DNA from: Pedosphaera sp.
GTDB taxonomy: Bacteria > Verrucomicrobiota > Verrucomicrobiia > Limisphaerales > F1-12-MAGs170
NCBI GenBank assembly: GCA_009695275.1
Contig: SIBF01000023.1
Location: 1 to 35,755, forward strand
DNA length: 35,755 bases
Direction: 5' to 3'
Shown piece by piece: positions 9,657-18,376 of this stretch (position 1 is the stretch's first letter; each line of letters starts with the position of its first letter). The position numbers were made by a program, and so were the translations under genes. The notes under the pieces are model-generated. The model was not told the origin of the DNA. It searched no databases and saw nothing but the letters and a program-made list of their open reading frames with translations.

Positions 9657-10574
9657 CTAGTTGGTCAGGACATGCCGCAAGTACAAATACATCAGCGGCG
9701 CATTGAACAGCAGGCTGTCCATCAAATCCAGCATGCCGCCGATGCCGGGAAAGAAGCGTCCGGAATCCTTCACTCCAGCTTCACGCTTGAATAGGGATTC
9801 GATCAGATCACCCACCACGGCGGCTACGCTTAGAATCACGCCGAGCACGACCGCATGATAGGGGTTCATTCCGATAAGATGCGCTTTCGCGAGCTGCGCG
9901 TAGCCCAGGCTTCCACCGACCGAGAAGAGAATTGCGCCGGCAAATCCTTCCCATGTCTTGTTCGGACTGATCCGGGGAATCATCTTGTGACGACCTATCA
10001 ATGAACCGGTGCAGTAGGCGCCCATGTCGCTGAACTTCGTCACCAGAATAAAATACAAGACGTAATACTGGCCCTCAACTCGCGGAAAGAAATTGATCTT
10101 CTGGATGAAATTCAGGAGCCACGGAACGTACATCAGCCCAAACAACGTGGTGGAAACAGCCATCAACCCGGCGGTGTTCGATTTCGCGATCAACTGCCTC
10201 ACACAAAGCCCCAGCACGAAAATCACGATGATGCTGGTCTCAAAATCATTGGCCTTCGCCGGAGGCAGGACAAAACCGCGCGTCCGGGTGACATAGTAAA
10301 ACGTGCTCGCCATCAGGAGCAGTCCGCTGGCAATTCCCATGATGCGGAAACACACCAACCCTCGCTTTTCCGCCATGTCGTAAAACTCCCGCAAACCCAG
10401 CCAGGCAATCAACATCATCAGCCCCAAAAATAGATAATCCGCGATCAGCCTGTTTTCCGAAAAGATCGAGCCCAACACAACACCCCATAGCAGCAGAGAG
10501 CTGCCAAGCCGCCGCAACAATGTCGCGAGTTTTGAACTCGGTGGCGAAGGCTGTGTTGGCGGCAATTCTGGCAC
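9657..10574 (-). CDS. cdsA: Phosphatidate cytidylyltransferase
   Basis: 305 aa multi-TM; TKFSDMGAYCTGSLIGRHKMIPRISPNKTWEGFAGAILFS...VGDLIESLFKREAGVKDSGRFFPGIGGMLDLMDSLLFNAP CdsA signature; GTG start. Confidence 0.95.
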   Translation of the reverse strand: MPELPPTQPSPPSSKLATLLRRLGSSLLLWGVVLGSIFSENRLIADYLFLGLMMLIAWLGLREFYDMAEKRGLVCFRIMGIASGLLLMASTFYYVTRTRGFVLPPAKANDFETSIIVIFVLGLCVRQLIAKSNTAGLMAVSTTLFGLMYVPWLLNFIQKINFFPRVEGQYYVLYFILVTKFSDMGAYCTGSLIGRHKMIPRISPNKTWEGFAGAILFSVGGSLGYAQLAKAHLIGMNPYHAVVLGVILSVAAVVGDLIESLFKREAGVKDSGRFFPGIGGMLDLMDSLLFNAPLMYLYLRHVLTN

Positions 10575-10901
10575 TGCGGGAAACTACGCCGTCGGGAACG
10601 ATTGGGGCAAGCCGAAGTAAAAAACGGATTGATGGCTTGACCCCGGTCCAAGGTCAGGCTGCTCCAGTCCGCGCCTCTGCCAGCCTTGCTGTCGCGCATT
10701 TACTCCGGAAGGTAAAGACATGGTCAGCGCACCCATCGAGGCAGCGTTCCTCGATAGCAATCATCAGCCAGGTTGGACCGGTGACGACTCGTCGCTCCGC
10801 ATTCATGATCCTTCGGTGCGCGGCTACTGGCCCATCTTGCATGGAATCGGAACCTAGCGGCGCGAACGAGTGCCACCCCTTCCCCATCGACTCACTTTCC
10901 G

Positions 10902-11050
10902 TCCCTCAAATCCGAAATTGCACTGACACGAGCATTCAGTTGACGAGTAATTCCACTTCACCACAGCACGGTAGAACCGCGTGCTTGAGTTTGTCGCCGA
11001 GGCGACGAGCCAGATGCCGGAATCATAGTTCAAGGCAGGGATGAATCTGC
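10902..11050 (-). pseudogene. Possible gene-fragment remnant resembling the C-terminus of an exported protein (...DSGIWLVASATNSSTRFYRAVVK)
   Basis: Short protein-like stretch in the minus-strand ORF, in a region without a credible full gene; boundaries approximate. Confidence 0.2.
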
Positions 11051-11273
11051 TGCGGAGGTCTTCCTGGGAACTCAGGGCAAACACCGGGCCGGTGCGTTTG
11101 ATGGCCTTTCGCTTGATCATTGAGAGCGCCGCGGCATCGCACTGGCTTGCGCGAGTCGATGCAGACCAAGGGACGAACTATCTGCGTGCGAATGCCGTGG
11201 AGTATTCGCCAGGGCCTGATCAGTAAAAAATCCCGCGTTGAATCTGCGGCCTTTCCGGAGATTATGGTCGCTG

Positions 11274-13799
11274 ATGATCAGTTCAGCCTTGCTCGCTTGC
11301 TTTGCCGTCGCTCTCTCGCCGCTTTCAATGGCGTCGGGTGCGACGGCGGAGTTTGTGAACTTGGAGAACAAGAGTGAGCACTGGTCCTTCCAGCCGGTGT
11401 CCAGTCCGGCGCCGCCAAAAACTGCGAACAAGCGCTGGGCACGCAACGAAGTGGACCGGTTCATCCTCGCGCGACTGGAGAAGGAAGGCTTGAAACCCGC
11501 GACGGAGGCGGATCGTGTGACCTGGCTGCGACGCGTGTCGTTTGATCTCATCGGGCTGCCGCCATCTCCGGAGCAGGTGGAGTCTTTCGTGAAGGATCGC
11601 CAGGGCAATGCTCACGAGAGTGTGGTGGACGAACTGCTGAAGTCGCCCCGTTACGGTGAGCGCTGGGCTCAGCATTGGCTGGATGTGGTGCGCTATGCGG
11701 ATACGCACGGCTTCGAGGTGAACACGGAGCGACCAAACGCCTGGCCGTATCGCGACTACATCATCCGCGCCTTTAACAACGACACGCCGTATGACCGCTT
11801 CATCCGGGAACAGATTGTTGGTGATGCGCTCGGCGAGGATGCGGCGACGGGTTTTCTTATCACGGCGTCCGTGCTGTTGCCTGGGCAGATCGGCGCGGAC
11901 GATGTTTCCAAGCGTCTTGCCCGGCAGGATTCGCTCGACGAAATCGTGGTGAACATCGGGCAGACCTTTCTCGGCCTGAGCGTGGGCTGCGCGCGGTGTC
12001 ACGACCACAAGTTTGATCCCATCAGCGCGCGGGATTATTACTCGATGCAGGCGTTCTTCGCGGGCGTGGAGTATGGCGACCGCGAATTGCACACGCCGGA
12101 AGCGGACGCGATGCGCACCGAGGAAAAGCGTCTTACGAAGCGGATGAGTGAAGTTGAATGGGATCTCTCTCGACTGTCGCCGCTGGCCAAATCCGGTGTG
12201 GAACGTCCGCCGGTGAATGCGCGCGTGAACACTGACCGCTTTGCGACGGTGAAGGCGAAACGTGTGCGTTTCACCATTCGCGAGACGAACAATCTGGAGC
12301 CGTGCCTTGATGAGCTGGAGGTTTTCGGCGCATCGGGTACGAACGTCGCGCTCGCCAGCGCAGGCACCACGTCAACGTCGTCGAGCGACACCGTCGTTGC
12401 GGACAATCATGAGTTGCGCTTCGTCAACGATGGTCATTACGGCAACTCACGGAGCTGGATGTCGAACGAGAAAGGCAAAGGTTGGGTGGTGCTGGAGTTC
12501 GCACAGGAGCAAATAATTGATCGCGTCGTGTGGGGGCGTGACCGCACTGCGCAGTTCATCGACCGGCTTGCGGCGAGTTACGTCATCGAAGTCGCCGATG
12601 CCGCAGGCGAATGGCACCTCGTCGCGGACTCGTCCGATCGTGTGAAGTTTGTGCCTGGAGAAAACAAAGCATCCTTGTTTTCCACCGCCGGACTCACCGC
12701 GGATGAAGCGAAGGAAGCGACGCGTTTGGTGGATGAAAAAAAGAAGCTGGAACGTAGCATCAAGGCAACAACGGAGGGGCGCCTGGCGTTCGCAGGAACG
12801 TTCCGATTACCGGATAAGATTCATCTGCTCAACCGCGGCGACCCGGAGCAGCCGAAGGACGAAGTTGTTCCCGCAGTGCTCAGCGTGCTTGGCTCGACGA
12901 AGCTTGCATGCGACACGGGTGAACAGGAGCGTCGCAAGGCGCTCGCTGGTTGGATTGCCAGCATCGAGAATCCTCTTACGGTGCGTGTGATGGTGAACCG
13001 CATCTGGCAGGGACATTTCGGCACCGGCCTCGTGGAGACCCCGAGTGACTTTGGCCGGAACGGTGCGAGACCGTCCCATCCCGAACTGCTCGACTGGCTG
13101 GCGTCCGAGTTCATTCGTTCCGGCTGGTCGGTGAAGCACATGCACCGCCTCATCGTGCTCTCGGCCACATATCGGCAGAGTTCTTCAACAGGAGGAAGCA
13201 GAGAGCACAGAGTTATGAAACAAGCTTCTCCGTTATCTCCTGTTCAAATCGACTCAGACGTCCGCCTGCTCTGGCGTTTTCCTTCACGCCGGCTCGAGTC
13301 CGAACCGATCCGCGACTCGATGCTCGCGGTCAGCGGGAAGCTGAACTTGAAGATGGGAGGGCGCGGCTTCGATCTGTTCAATAACCGCGGTGGGTTGAGC
13401 GGCTTCAATCCCGTCGAGTCCTTCAGCGGTGATGGCCTGCGGCGGATGATTTATGCGCACAAGGTCCGTCGCGAGCGCGAGGCTGTGTTTGGCGCATTCG
13501 ACTGCCCAGACGCCGGACAGAGCACCGCGCGCCGCCGCGAGTCCACCACGCCGATCCAGGCGCTGAACCTCTTCAACAGTCGTTTCACTATCGAGCAGGC
13601 CGATGCCTTCGCAAGCCGTGTGAAAGTTGATGCCGGCGAGGACATCGCCAAACAGATCCGTCGCGCTTACCAACTCGCACTCAGTCGTAACCCGAGTGTT
13701 GCCGAGTTGACGGACGTTCAGCCGATCGTGGCCGCGCATGGATTACCGACGCTTTGCCGCGCTCTTTTCAACAGTAACGAGTTTCTTTTCGTCCCATGA
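11274..13799 (+). CDS. PSD1-type protein: DUF1549 + F5/8C-like insert + DUF1553, lacking an N-terminal PSCyt1 domain
   Basis: NEVDRFILARLEKEGLKPATEADRVTWLRRVSFDLIGLPPSPEQV, GCARCHDHKFDPISARDYY, NPLTVRVMVNRIWQGHFGTGLVETPSDFG, TTPIQALNLFNS; signal-peptide-like start MISSALLACFAVALSPLSMASGATA at 11274 (ORF opens at 11238 with TTG). Confidence 0.93.
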   Translation: MISSALLACFAVALSPLSMASGATAEFVNLENKSEHWSFQPVSSPAPPKTANKRWARNEVDRFILARLEKEGLKPATEADRVTWLRRVSFDLIGLPPSPEQVESFVKDRQGNAHESVVDELLKSPRYGERWAQHWLDVVRYADTHGFEVNTERPNAWPYRDYIIRAFNNDTPYDRFIREQIVGDALGEDAATGFLITASVLLPGQIGADDVSKRLARQDSLDEIVVNIGQTFLGLSVGCARCHDHKFDPISARDYYSMQAFFAGVEYGDRELHTPEADAMRTEEKRLTKRMSEVEWDLSRLSPLAKSGVERPPVNARVNTDRFATVKAKRVRFTIRETNNLEPCLDELEVFGASGTNVALASAGTTSTSSSDTVVADNHELRFVNDGHYGNSRSWMSNEKGKGWVVLEFAQEQIIDRVVWGRDRTAQFIDRLAASYVIEVADAAGEWHLVADSSDRVKFVPGENKASLFSTAGLTADEAKEATRLVDEKKKLERSIKATTEGRLAFAGTFRLPDKIHLLNRGDPEQPKDEVVPAVLSVLGSTKLACDTGEQERRKALAGWIASIENPLTVRVMVNRIWQGHFGTGLVETPSDFGRNGARPSHPELLDWLASEFIRSGWSVKHMHRLIVLSATYRQSSSTGGSREHRVMKQASPLSPVQIDSDVRLLWRFPSRRLESEPIRDSMLAVSGKLNLKMGGRGFDLFNNRGGLSGFNPVESFSGDGLRRMIYAHKVRREREAVFGAFDCPDAGQSTARRRESTTPIQALNLFNSRFTIEQADAFASRVKVDAGEDIAKQIRRAYQLALSRNPSVAELTDVQPIVAAHGLPTLCRALFNSNEFLFVP
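13187..13244. repeat. Imperfect palindromic repeat inserted in frame within the DUF1553 coding region
   Basis: Arms AACAGGAGGAAGCAGAGA (13187-) and reverse complement of ...TCTCCGTTATCTCCTGTT (-13244); AACAGGAG/CTCCTGTT is perfect, about 14/18 over the longer arm. Confidence 0.7.
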
Positions 13800-15124
13800 A
13801 CTACACGCACCTTATTAAAGCCATCAACAGCGCGACGTCCGAATTGCAAGGCCGGGCGGTGATGGCGGTAAATCAAGCGCTGGTCATGCGCAACTGGCTG
13901 GTCGGCGCTTACCTGGTTGAGTTTGAGCAGAACGGGAAGGACCGAGCAAAATATGGAGAACGGTTGCTGGAGCGGGTGGCAGAGGATGTGGCGGAGAAGA
14001 ACATCAAAGGTCTTGATGAAAGAACACTTCGCGACTGTCGCACGCTCTATGGGATATATCCTCAAATTCGGGGGGCACTGACCCCCGAATTCAGCAGGAA
14101 GCTCAAGTTGCCTCCAATTCCTTCAATACTGTCGATGGAATTATCCCCGTCCGAAGCGCAGAACTCCGCTTCTGAGATTCACGGGACACTGACCCGCGAA
14201 TCGTCCGTCCGCTTGGCGCTACCGCCCATTCGACAGTTACTGTCTGTCGAATCAGTGATGACAAAAGCCCTCGTCTCAATTCGGGGGTCACTGCCCCCCG
14301 AATTGCCCACGCCCCTTTCGATCGATAATTTGCTGCGGCTTTCTTGGACACACTTTCAAGAATTTATCCGCCTCGACGACCCGTGGAAGCGTGCCTTCTA
14401 CGAGAACGAATGTCTCAAGGCGAATTGGTCGGTACGCCAGCTCCAGCGGCAGATTGGCTCGCTGCTCTACGAACGCACCGGACTGTCGAAGAATAAGGCT
14501 GCCGTCATCCAGCGTGCGCGATCGCAGGAGCCGCGGGAGACTATTGCCGACCTCATCCGTGACCCGTATGTGCTGGAATTCACCGGCCTTGCTGAGCGGC
14601 CGGAGTATCGTGAGTCCGATCTGGAACGTGCGCTGCTCGACCACTTGCAAGGATTCCTCCTCGAACTTGGCGAGGGGTTTTGCTTCGAGGCGCGGCAACG
14701 GCGCATCACTGTTGGAGTCAAGCACAACTACATTGACCTCATCTTCTACCGCCGCCGCCTGCGCTGCCATGTACTGATTGATTTGAAGATTCGCGCATTC
14801 CAGCACGGCGACGCCGGTCAAATGAATTTTTATCTCAACTGGTGGAAATCGAACGCGGTCGAAGACGGCGACCATCCGCCTGTCGGCATCATCCTGTGTA
14901 GCGAGCGCGACCGGGTGGATGTCGAATTCGCAACGGCCGGAGTAAGTAACAAACTCTTCGTCTCACGCTACCTTGTCGCTCTGCCCTCGGCGGAGCAACT
15001 GCGATCGTTTCTCGAAAAAGACCGCGCACGGATTGAGAGCCTGATGCCGCCGGCTGCGAGCCGGAAGAAATCTGTAAAACGGCGAAGGGCGGCGAAATCA
15101 AAAAAGCGGAGGTTCAACAAATGA
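13796..15124 (+). CDS. DUF1016 (YhcG-like) protein with C-terminal PD-(D/E)XK nuclease domain
   Basis: [102 protein letters not shown] (D...DxK); FYLNWW. Confidence 0.95.
   Translation: MNYTHLIKAINSATSELQGRAVMAVNQALVMRNWLVGAYLVEFEQNGKDRAKYGERLLERVAEDVAEKNIKGLDERTLRDCRTLYGIYPQIRGALTPEFSRKLKLPPIPSILSMELSPSEAQNSASEIHGTLTRESSVRLALPPIRQLLSVESVMTKALVSIRGSLPPELPTPLSIDNLLRLSWTHFQEFIRLDDPWKRAFYENECLKANWSVRQLQRQIGSLLYERTGLSKNKAAVIQRARSQEPRETIADLIRDPYVLEFTGLAERPEYRESDLERALLDHLQGFLLELGEGFCFEARQRRITVGVKHNYIDLIFYRRRLRCHVLIDLKIRAFQHGDAGQMNFYLNWWKSNAVEDGDHPPVGIILCSERDRVDVEFATAGVSNKLFVSRYLVALPSAEQLRSFLEKDRARIESLMPPAASRKKSVKRRRAAKSKKRRFNK
14065..14304. repeat. In-frame array of palindromes (27-nt units at 51-nt period) with a shared ACTG loop centre and differing, self-complementary stems
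   Basis: Units 14065-14091, 14116-14142, 14176-14202, 14227-14253, 14278-14304, plus a degenerate hairpin at 14150-14175. Confidence 0.9.
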
Positions 15125-16590
15125 ACCACCACGACGGAGTCTTTTCACTCCACGGTCGCCACTTGTTGGATCGTCGCGGCTTCCTGTCCAGCACTGCGAC
15201 GGCGTTAGGCTCCATCGCGTTGACGAACCTGCTCGGGCTGGATGGCTTGCTCGCGGCGCAAGGGCCGGTGATTGATCCCGCGCGCCCGTATGCGCCGCGA
15301 CAACCTCATTTTCCCGCGAAAGCGAAGAACGTCATCGTTATCTTCTGCGCCGGAGCGGTCAGCCAGTTGGAGACGTGGGATTACAAGCCGGAGCTGATCC
15401 AGTGGGACAATAAACCGTTGCCGGGAGGACCGGCGGTGACGTTTCAAGGCCCGGCCGGCAATCTCGCGCGGCCGCAGTATGAGTTTCGTCCGCGCGGACA
15501 GACGGGGAAGATGGTCTCCGACTTGATCCCGCACCTCGCAGAACTCACCGACGACATCGCCTTCATCCACTCGCTGACCAGCAAGAGCAACACGCACGGG
15601 CCTGCCGAGAATTTCCTCTCCACCGGCTTCGTGCTCGATGGTTTCCCGAGCCTCGGCTCGTGGGTGAGTTACGCGCTCGGGAGCGAGAACCAGGATCTGC
15701 CGGCGTTCGTTTCCATCCTTGATCCGCGCGGTGTCCCGCAGAACGGCTCGAACAACTGGGGTCCCGGCTTTCTGCCTGCGGCCTTCCAAGGCACCACCTT
15801 CAGCGCCAGGGATCCGGTACGTCATCTGGCCGCGCCCGGTATTTCGCCCGAAGCGGACCGCGCTGCGCGTTCGCTCTTGCAGCGCATGAACTCGCGCCAT
15901 CTGGAGCAGCATCCCGGGGACAGCAAGCTGGCGGCACGCATTGCGAGTTACGAATTGGCAGCACGCATGCAGCTCAGCGTTCCCGAGATCAGCGACCTCT
16001 CCACCGAGCCGGCGCACATTCTGAAAAGCTACGGCGCGGACGACACAGCGAACCCAATCAAAGCCGGCTTCGCCAGGAACTGCATCCTCGCACGCCGGCT
16101 GATTGAGAAAGGTGTGCGTTTCGTTCAGCTATTCAATGGCGCTTACGCCAGCGGCGGTGAGTTGAACTGGGATGGCCACAACAAGCTGAAGGAGCAATAC
16201 GACAAACACGCCACCATCCTCGACCAGCCCGCAGCAGCGCTCATCCGCGACTTGCGCCAGCGTGGCTTGCTGGAAGACACGCTCGTCGTCTGGTGCACGG
16301 AGTTCGGGCGCATGCCATTCTTCCAAAAGGGCGCGCAAGGTCGCGACCACAATCCCGACGGCTTCACCTGCTGGTTGACCGGAGCCGGGGTGAAGCGCGG
16401 TGTGAGCCACGGTGTCACCGACGAACTCGGCCAGCGCGCCGTGGAGAACATTCATCCGCTCTACGATCTAAACGCGACCATACTGCACCTCCTTGGCCTC
16501 GACCACGAGAAGCTTACATTTGAGCACAACGGCGTGCAGCGCCGGCTGACCAATGTGGAGGGCCACGTGATCAGGGAAGTGTTGGTGTAG
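15121..16590 (+). CDS. DUF1501 family protein with Tat-like N-terminus
   Basis: [25 protein letters not shown] leader; [39 protein letters not shown]...[21 protein letters not shown]. Confidence 0.94.
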   Translation: MNHHDGVFSLHGRHLLDRRGFLSSTATALGSIALTNLLGLDGLLAAQGPVIDPARPYAPRQPHFPAKAKNVIVIFCAGAVSQLETWDYKPELIQWDNKPLPGGPAVTFQGPAGNLARPQYEFRPRGQTGKMVSDLIPHLAELTDDIAFIHSLTSKSNTHGPAENFLSTGFVLDGFPSLGSWVSYALGSENQDLPAFVSILDPRGVPQNGSNNWGPGFLPAAFQGTTFSARDPVRHLAAPGISPEADRAARSLLQRMNSRHLEQHPGDSKLAARIASYELAARMQLSVPEISDLSTEPAHILKSYGADDTANPIKAGFARNCILARRLIEKGVRFVQLFNGAYASGGELNWDGHNKLKEQYDKHATILDQPAAALIRDLRQRGLLEDTLVVWCTEFGRMPFFQKGAQGRDHNPDGFTCWLTGAGVKRGVSHGVTDELGQRAVENIHPLYDLNATILHLLGLDHEKLTFEHNGVQRRLTNVEGHVIREVLV

Positions 16591-16729
16591 TCTTCGCTGC
16601 GGCAATGGCCGAGCCATTGACGGTTCCGCGCTGATTCCCCAAGAATTTCTCGGCGCAAAGTCCAGCCAGCACGTCAGCGATCTGGCCTCCTTCACGGGAG
16701 TTGCTTGAACTTCGCCGGGCTCAGGCAGG

Positions 16730-16899
16730 TACTGAGGAGACCGTGGAATAGCCGACAAATCTCGGAGGCGGCGCGGGCGCATCTGCTGCGTGGCTCGCTT
16801 GGTCAGAGGCCGCTGCGGGCATCCTCCCGCGCTCACGCCTTGCATCTGTGCCCACGGCACTCTCCGGAATTCGTCGTCTATCCCGCGGTCTCCTCAGTA
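16730..16899. mobile_element. MITE-like inverted-repeat element of about 170 bp between convergent genes
   Basis: TACTGAGGAGACCGTGGAATAG (16730-16751) versus reverse complement of 16878-16899, TACTGAGGAGACCGCGGGATAG: 20/22 identity; weaker complementarity continues inward. Confidence 0.55.
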
Positions 16900-16900
16900 G

Positions 16901-18376
16901 CTACACCACGATGTCGTTCACGACATGTCCGTGGACATCTGTGAGGCGGTAGCGGCGTCCCTGGAATTCGTAAGTGAGACGTTCGTGGTCGAAGCCCAGG
17001 CAATGGAGAATCGTCGCCTGCATGTCGTGGACGTGGACGGGGTTCTCCACGGTGTGAAAGCCCAGTTCGTCCGTGGCACCGTAGCTGAGTCCGCGCTTCA
17101 CGCCGCCGCCGGCCATCCACAGGGTGAACGCCTGCGGATGATGATCGCGACCCATCGAACGACCGAGGCTCGGGTTGGTCTCCACCATGGGCGTGCGTCC
17201 GAATTCACCGCCCCAGATGACGAGCGTGGAATCGAGCAGGCCGAGGCGCTTGAGATCCTTCACCAGCGCCGCGCTCGCCTGATCAGTGGTTTTGCAATTG
17301 CCGGTGTGATTGCCCACCACGTCGCTGTGAGCGTCCCATCCCTCGTGGTAAATGTTGATAAACCGCACTCCGCGCTCGACCATCCGGCGGGCCAGCAGAC
17401 AGGCGCGGGCAAATGAGGGTTTGTCCGGGTCGCAGCCGTAGAGTTCGAGTGTCTCCTTCTTCTCGCTCTTCAAGTCCATCAGCTCCGGTGCGCTGGTCTG
17501 GAGGCGAAAGGCCATTTCATAGGCGTTGATGCGCGTGGCAATCTCAGGATCACCCACTGCGCCGAGTTGCTGCTCGTTCATGGAGCGAACCAGGTCGAGC
17601 GTGTCGCGCTGGAGTCTGTCGTCCACGCCTTTCGGGCTGGCGACGTTCAGGATGGGATCGCCCTGGTTGCGCAGACGCACGCCGGTGAATGTTGTCGGGA
17701 TGAAGCCGCTCGACCAATTGGCCGCGCCGCCACTGATGCCTGAGCCGGTGCTCATCACCACATAGGCCGGCAGGTTCTTCGACTCCGAGCCAAGTCCGTA
17801 GGTCGCCCACGAGCCAATGCTGGGCCGTCCGGGTTGAGAGAAACCGGTGTTGAAGAAAATTTGCGCCGGCGCGTGGTTGAACTGATCCGTCTTCACCGAG
17901 CGAATCAGGCAAATCTCATCCGCGATGGAACCGATGTGCGGAAGGATCTCGCTCATTTCTGCACCGCTCTGGCCATACTTCTTGAATTTGAAACGGGGCG
18001 CCATGACTGCGGCATCCGATCGGATGAACGCGTAGCGCTGGCCTCCAATGACAGACGGTGGCAACGGTTTCCCTTCGAGCTTGAGCAACTCCGGTTTGTA
18101 ATCGAACAGATCGAGCTGCGAGGGCGCGCCTGCCATGAAAAGGTGAATGACCGCCCTGGCTTTCCCGGGAAAATGCGGCTGCTTCGGCACCATTAAATCG
18201 ACCGGCGCGGCCGCCCTCGAGACAAACGCATCCGTCAGCAACGACGCGAGGCCGACCTTGCCGAGCCCGATGCCGCACTCGCGCAGAAACCAGCGCCGGC
18301 TCAAGGGCAGCCCGCGCTCCGAGAAGTGATGTGACTGGCAGTTCATGGAGTCATTGCTTCGTGATTGTTTCGTCAA
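16901..18376 (-). CDS. DUF1501 family protein
   Basis: LSRRWFLRECGIGLGKVGLASLL leader; KPELLKLEGKPLPPS; VIWGGEFGRTPMVE...GRDHHPQAFTLWMAGGGVKRGLSYGATDELG. Confidence 0.94.
   Translation of the reverse strand: MTKQSRSNDSMNCQSHHFSERGLPLSRRWFLRECGIGLGKVGLASLLTDAFVSRAAAPVDLMVPKQPHFPGKARAVIHLFMAGAPSQLDLFDYKPELLKLEGKPLPPSVIGGQRYAFIRSDAAVMAPRFKFKKYGQSGAEMSEILPHIGSIADEICLIRSVKTDQFNHAPAQIFFNTGFSQPGRPSIGSWATYGLGSESKNLPAYVVMSTGSGISGGAANWSSGFIPTTFTGVRLRNQGDPILNVASPKGVDDRLQRDTLDLVRSMNEQQLGAVGDPEIATRINAYEMAFRLQTSAPELMDLKSEKKETLELYGCDPDKPSFARACLLARRMVERGVRFINIYHEGWDAHSDVVGNHTGNCKTTDQASAALVKDLKRLGLLDSTLVIWGGEFGRTPMVETNPSLGRSMGRDHHPQAFTLWMAGGGVKRGLSYGATDELGFHTVENPVHVHDMQATILHCLGFDHERLTYEFQGRRYRLTDVHGHVVNDIVV

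Noticed and set aside
10520-11044. 174-aa plus-strand ORF upstream of the PSD1 gene
   Set aside because: Low-quality composition without domain-like pattern; treated as part of a non-coding/remnant gap
14065-14304. CRISPR array interpretation of the 51-nt periodic repeats
   Set aside because: Repeats are in frame, only partly conserved, have differing stems and short 24-nt spacers inside a clear CDS; no cas genes nearby
15205-16017. 270-aa minus-strand ORF inside the DUF1501 gene
   Set aside because: Antisense shadow ORF of a well-supported GC-rich gene
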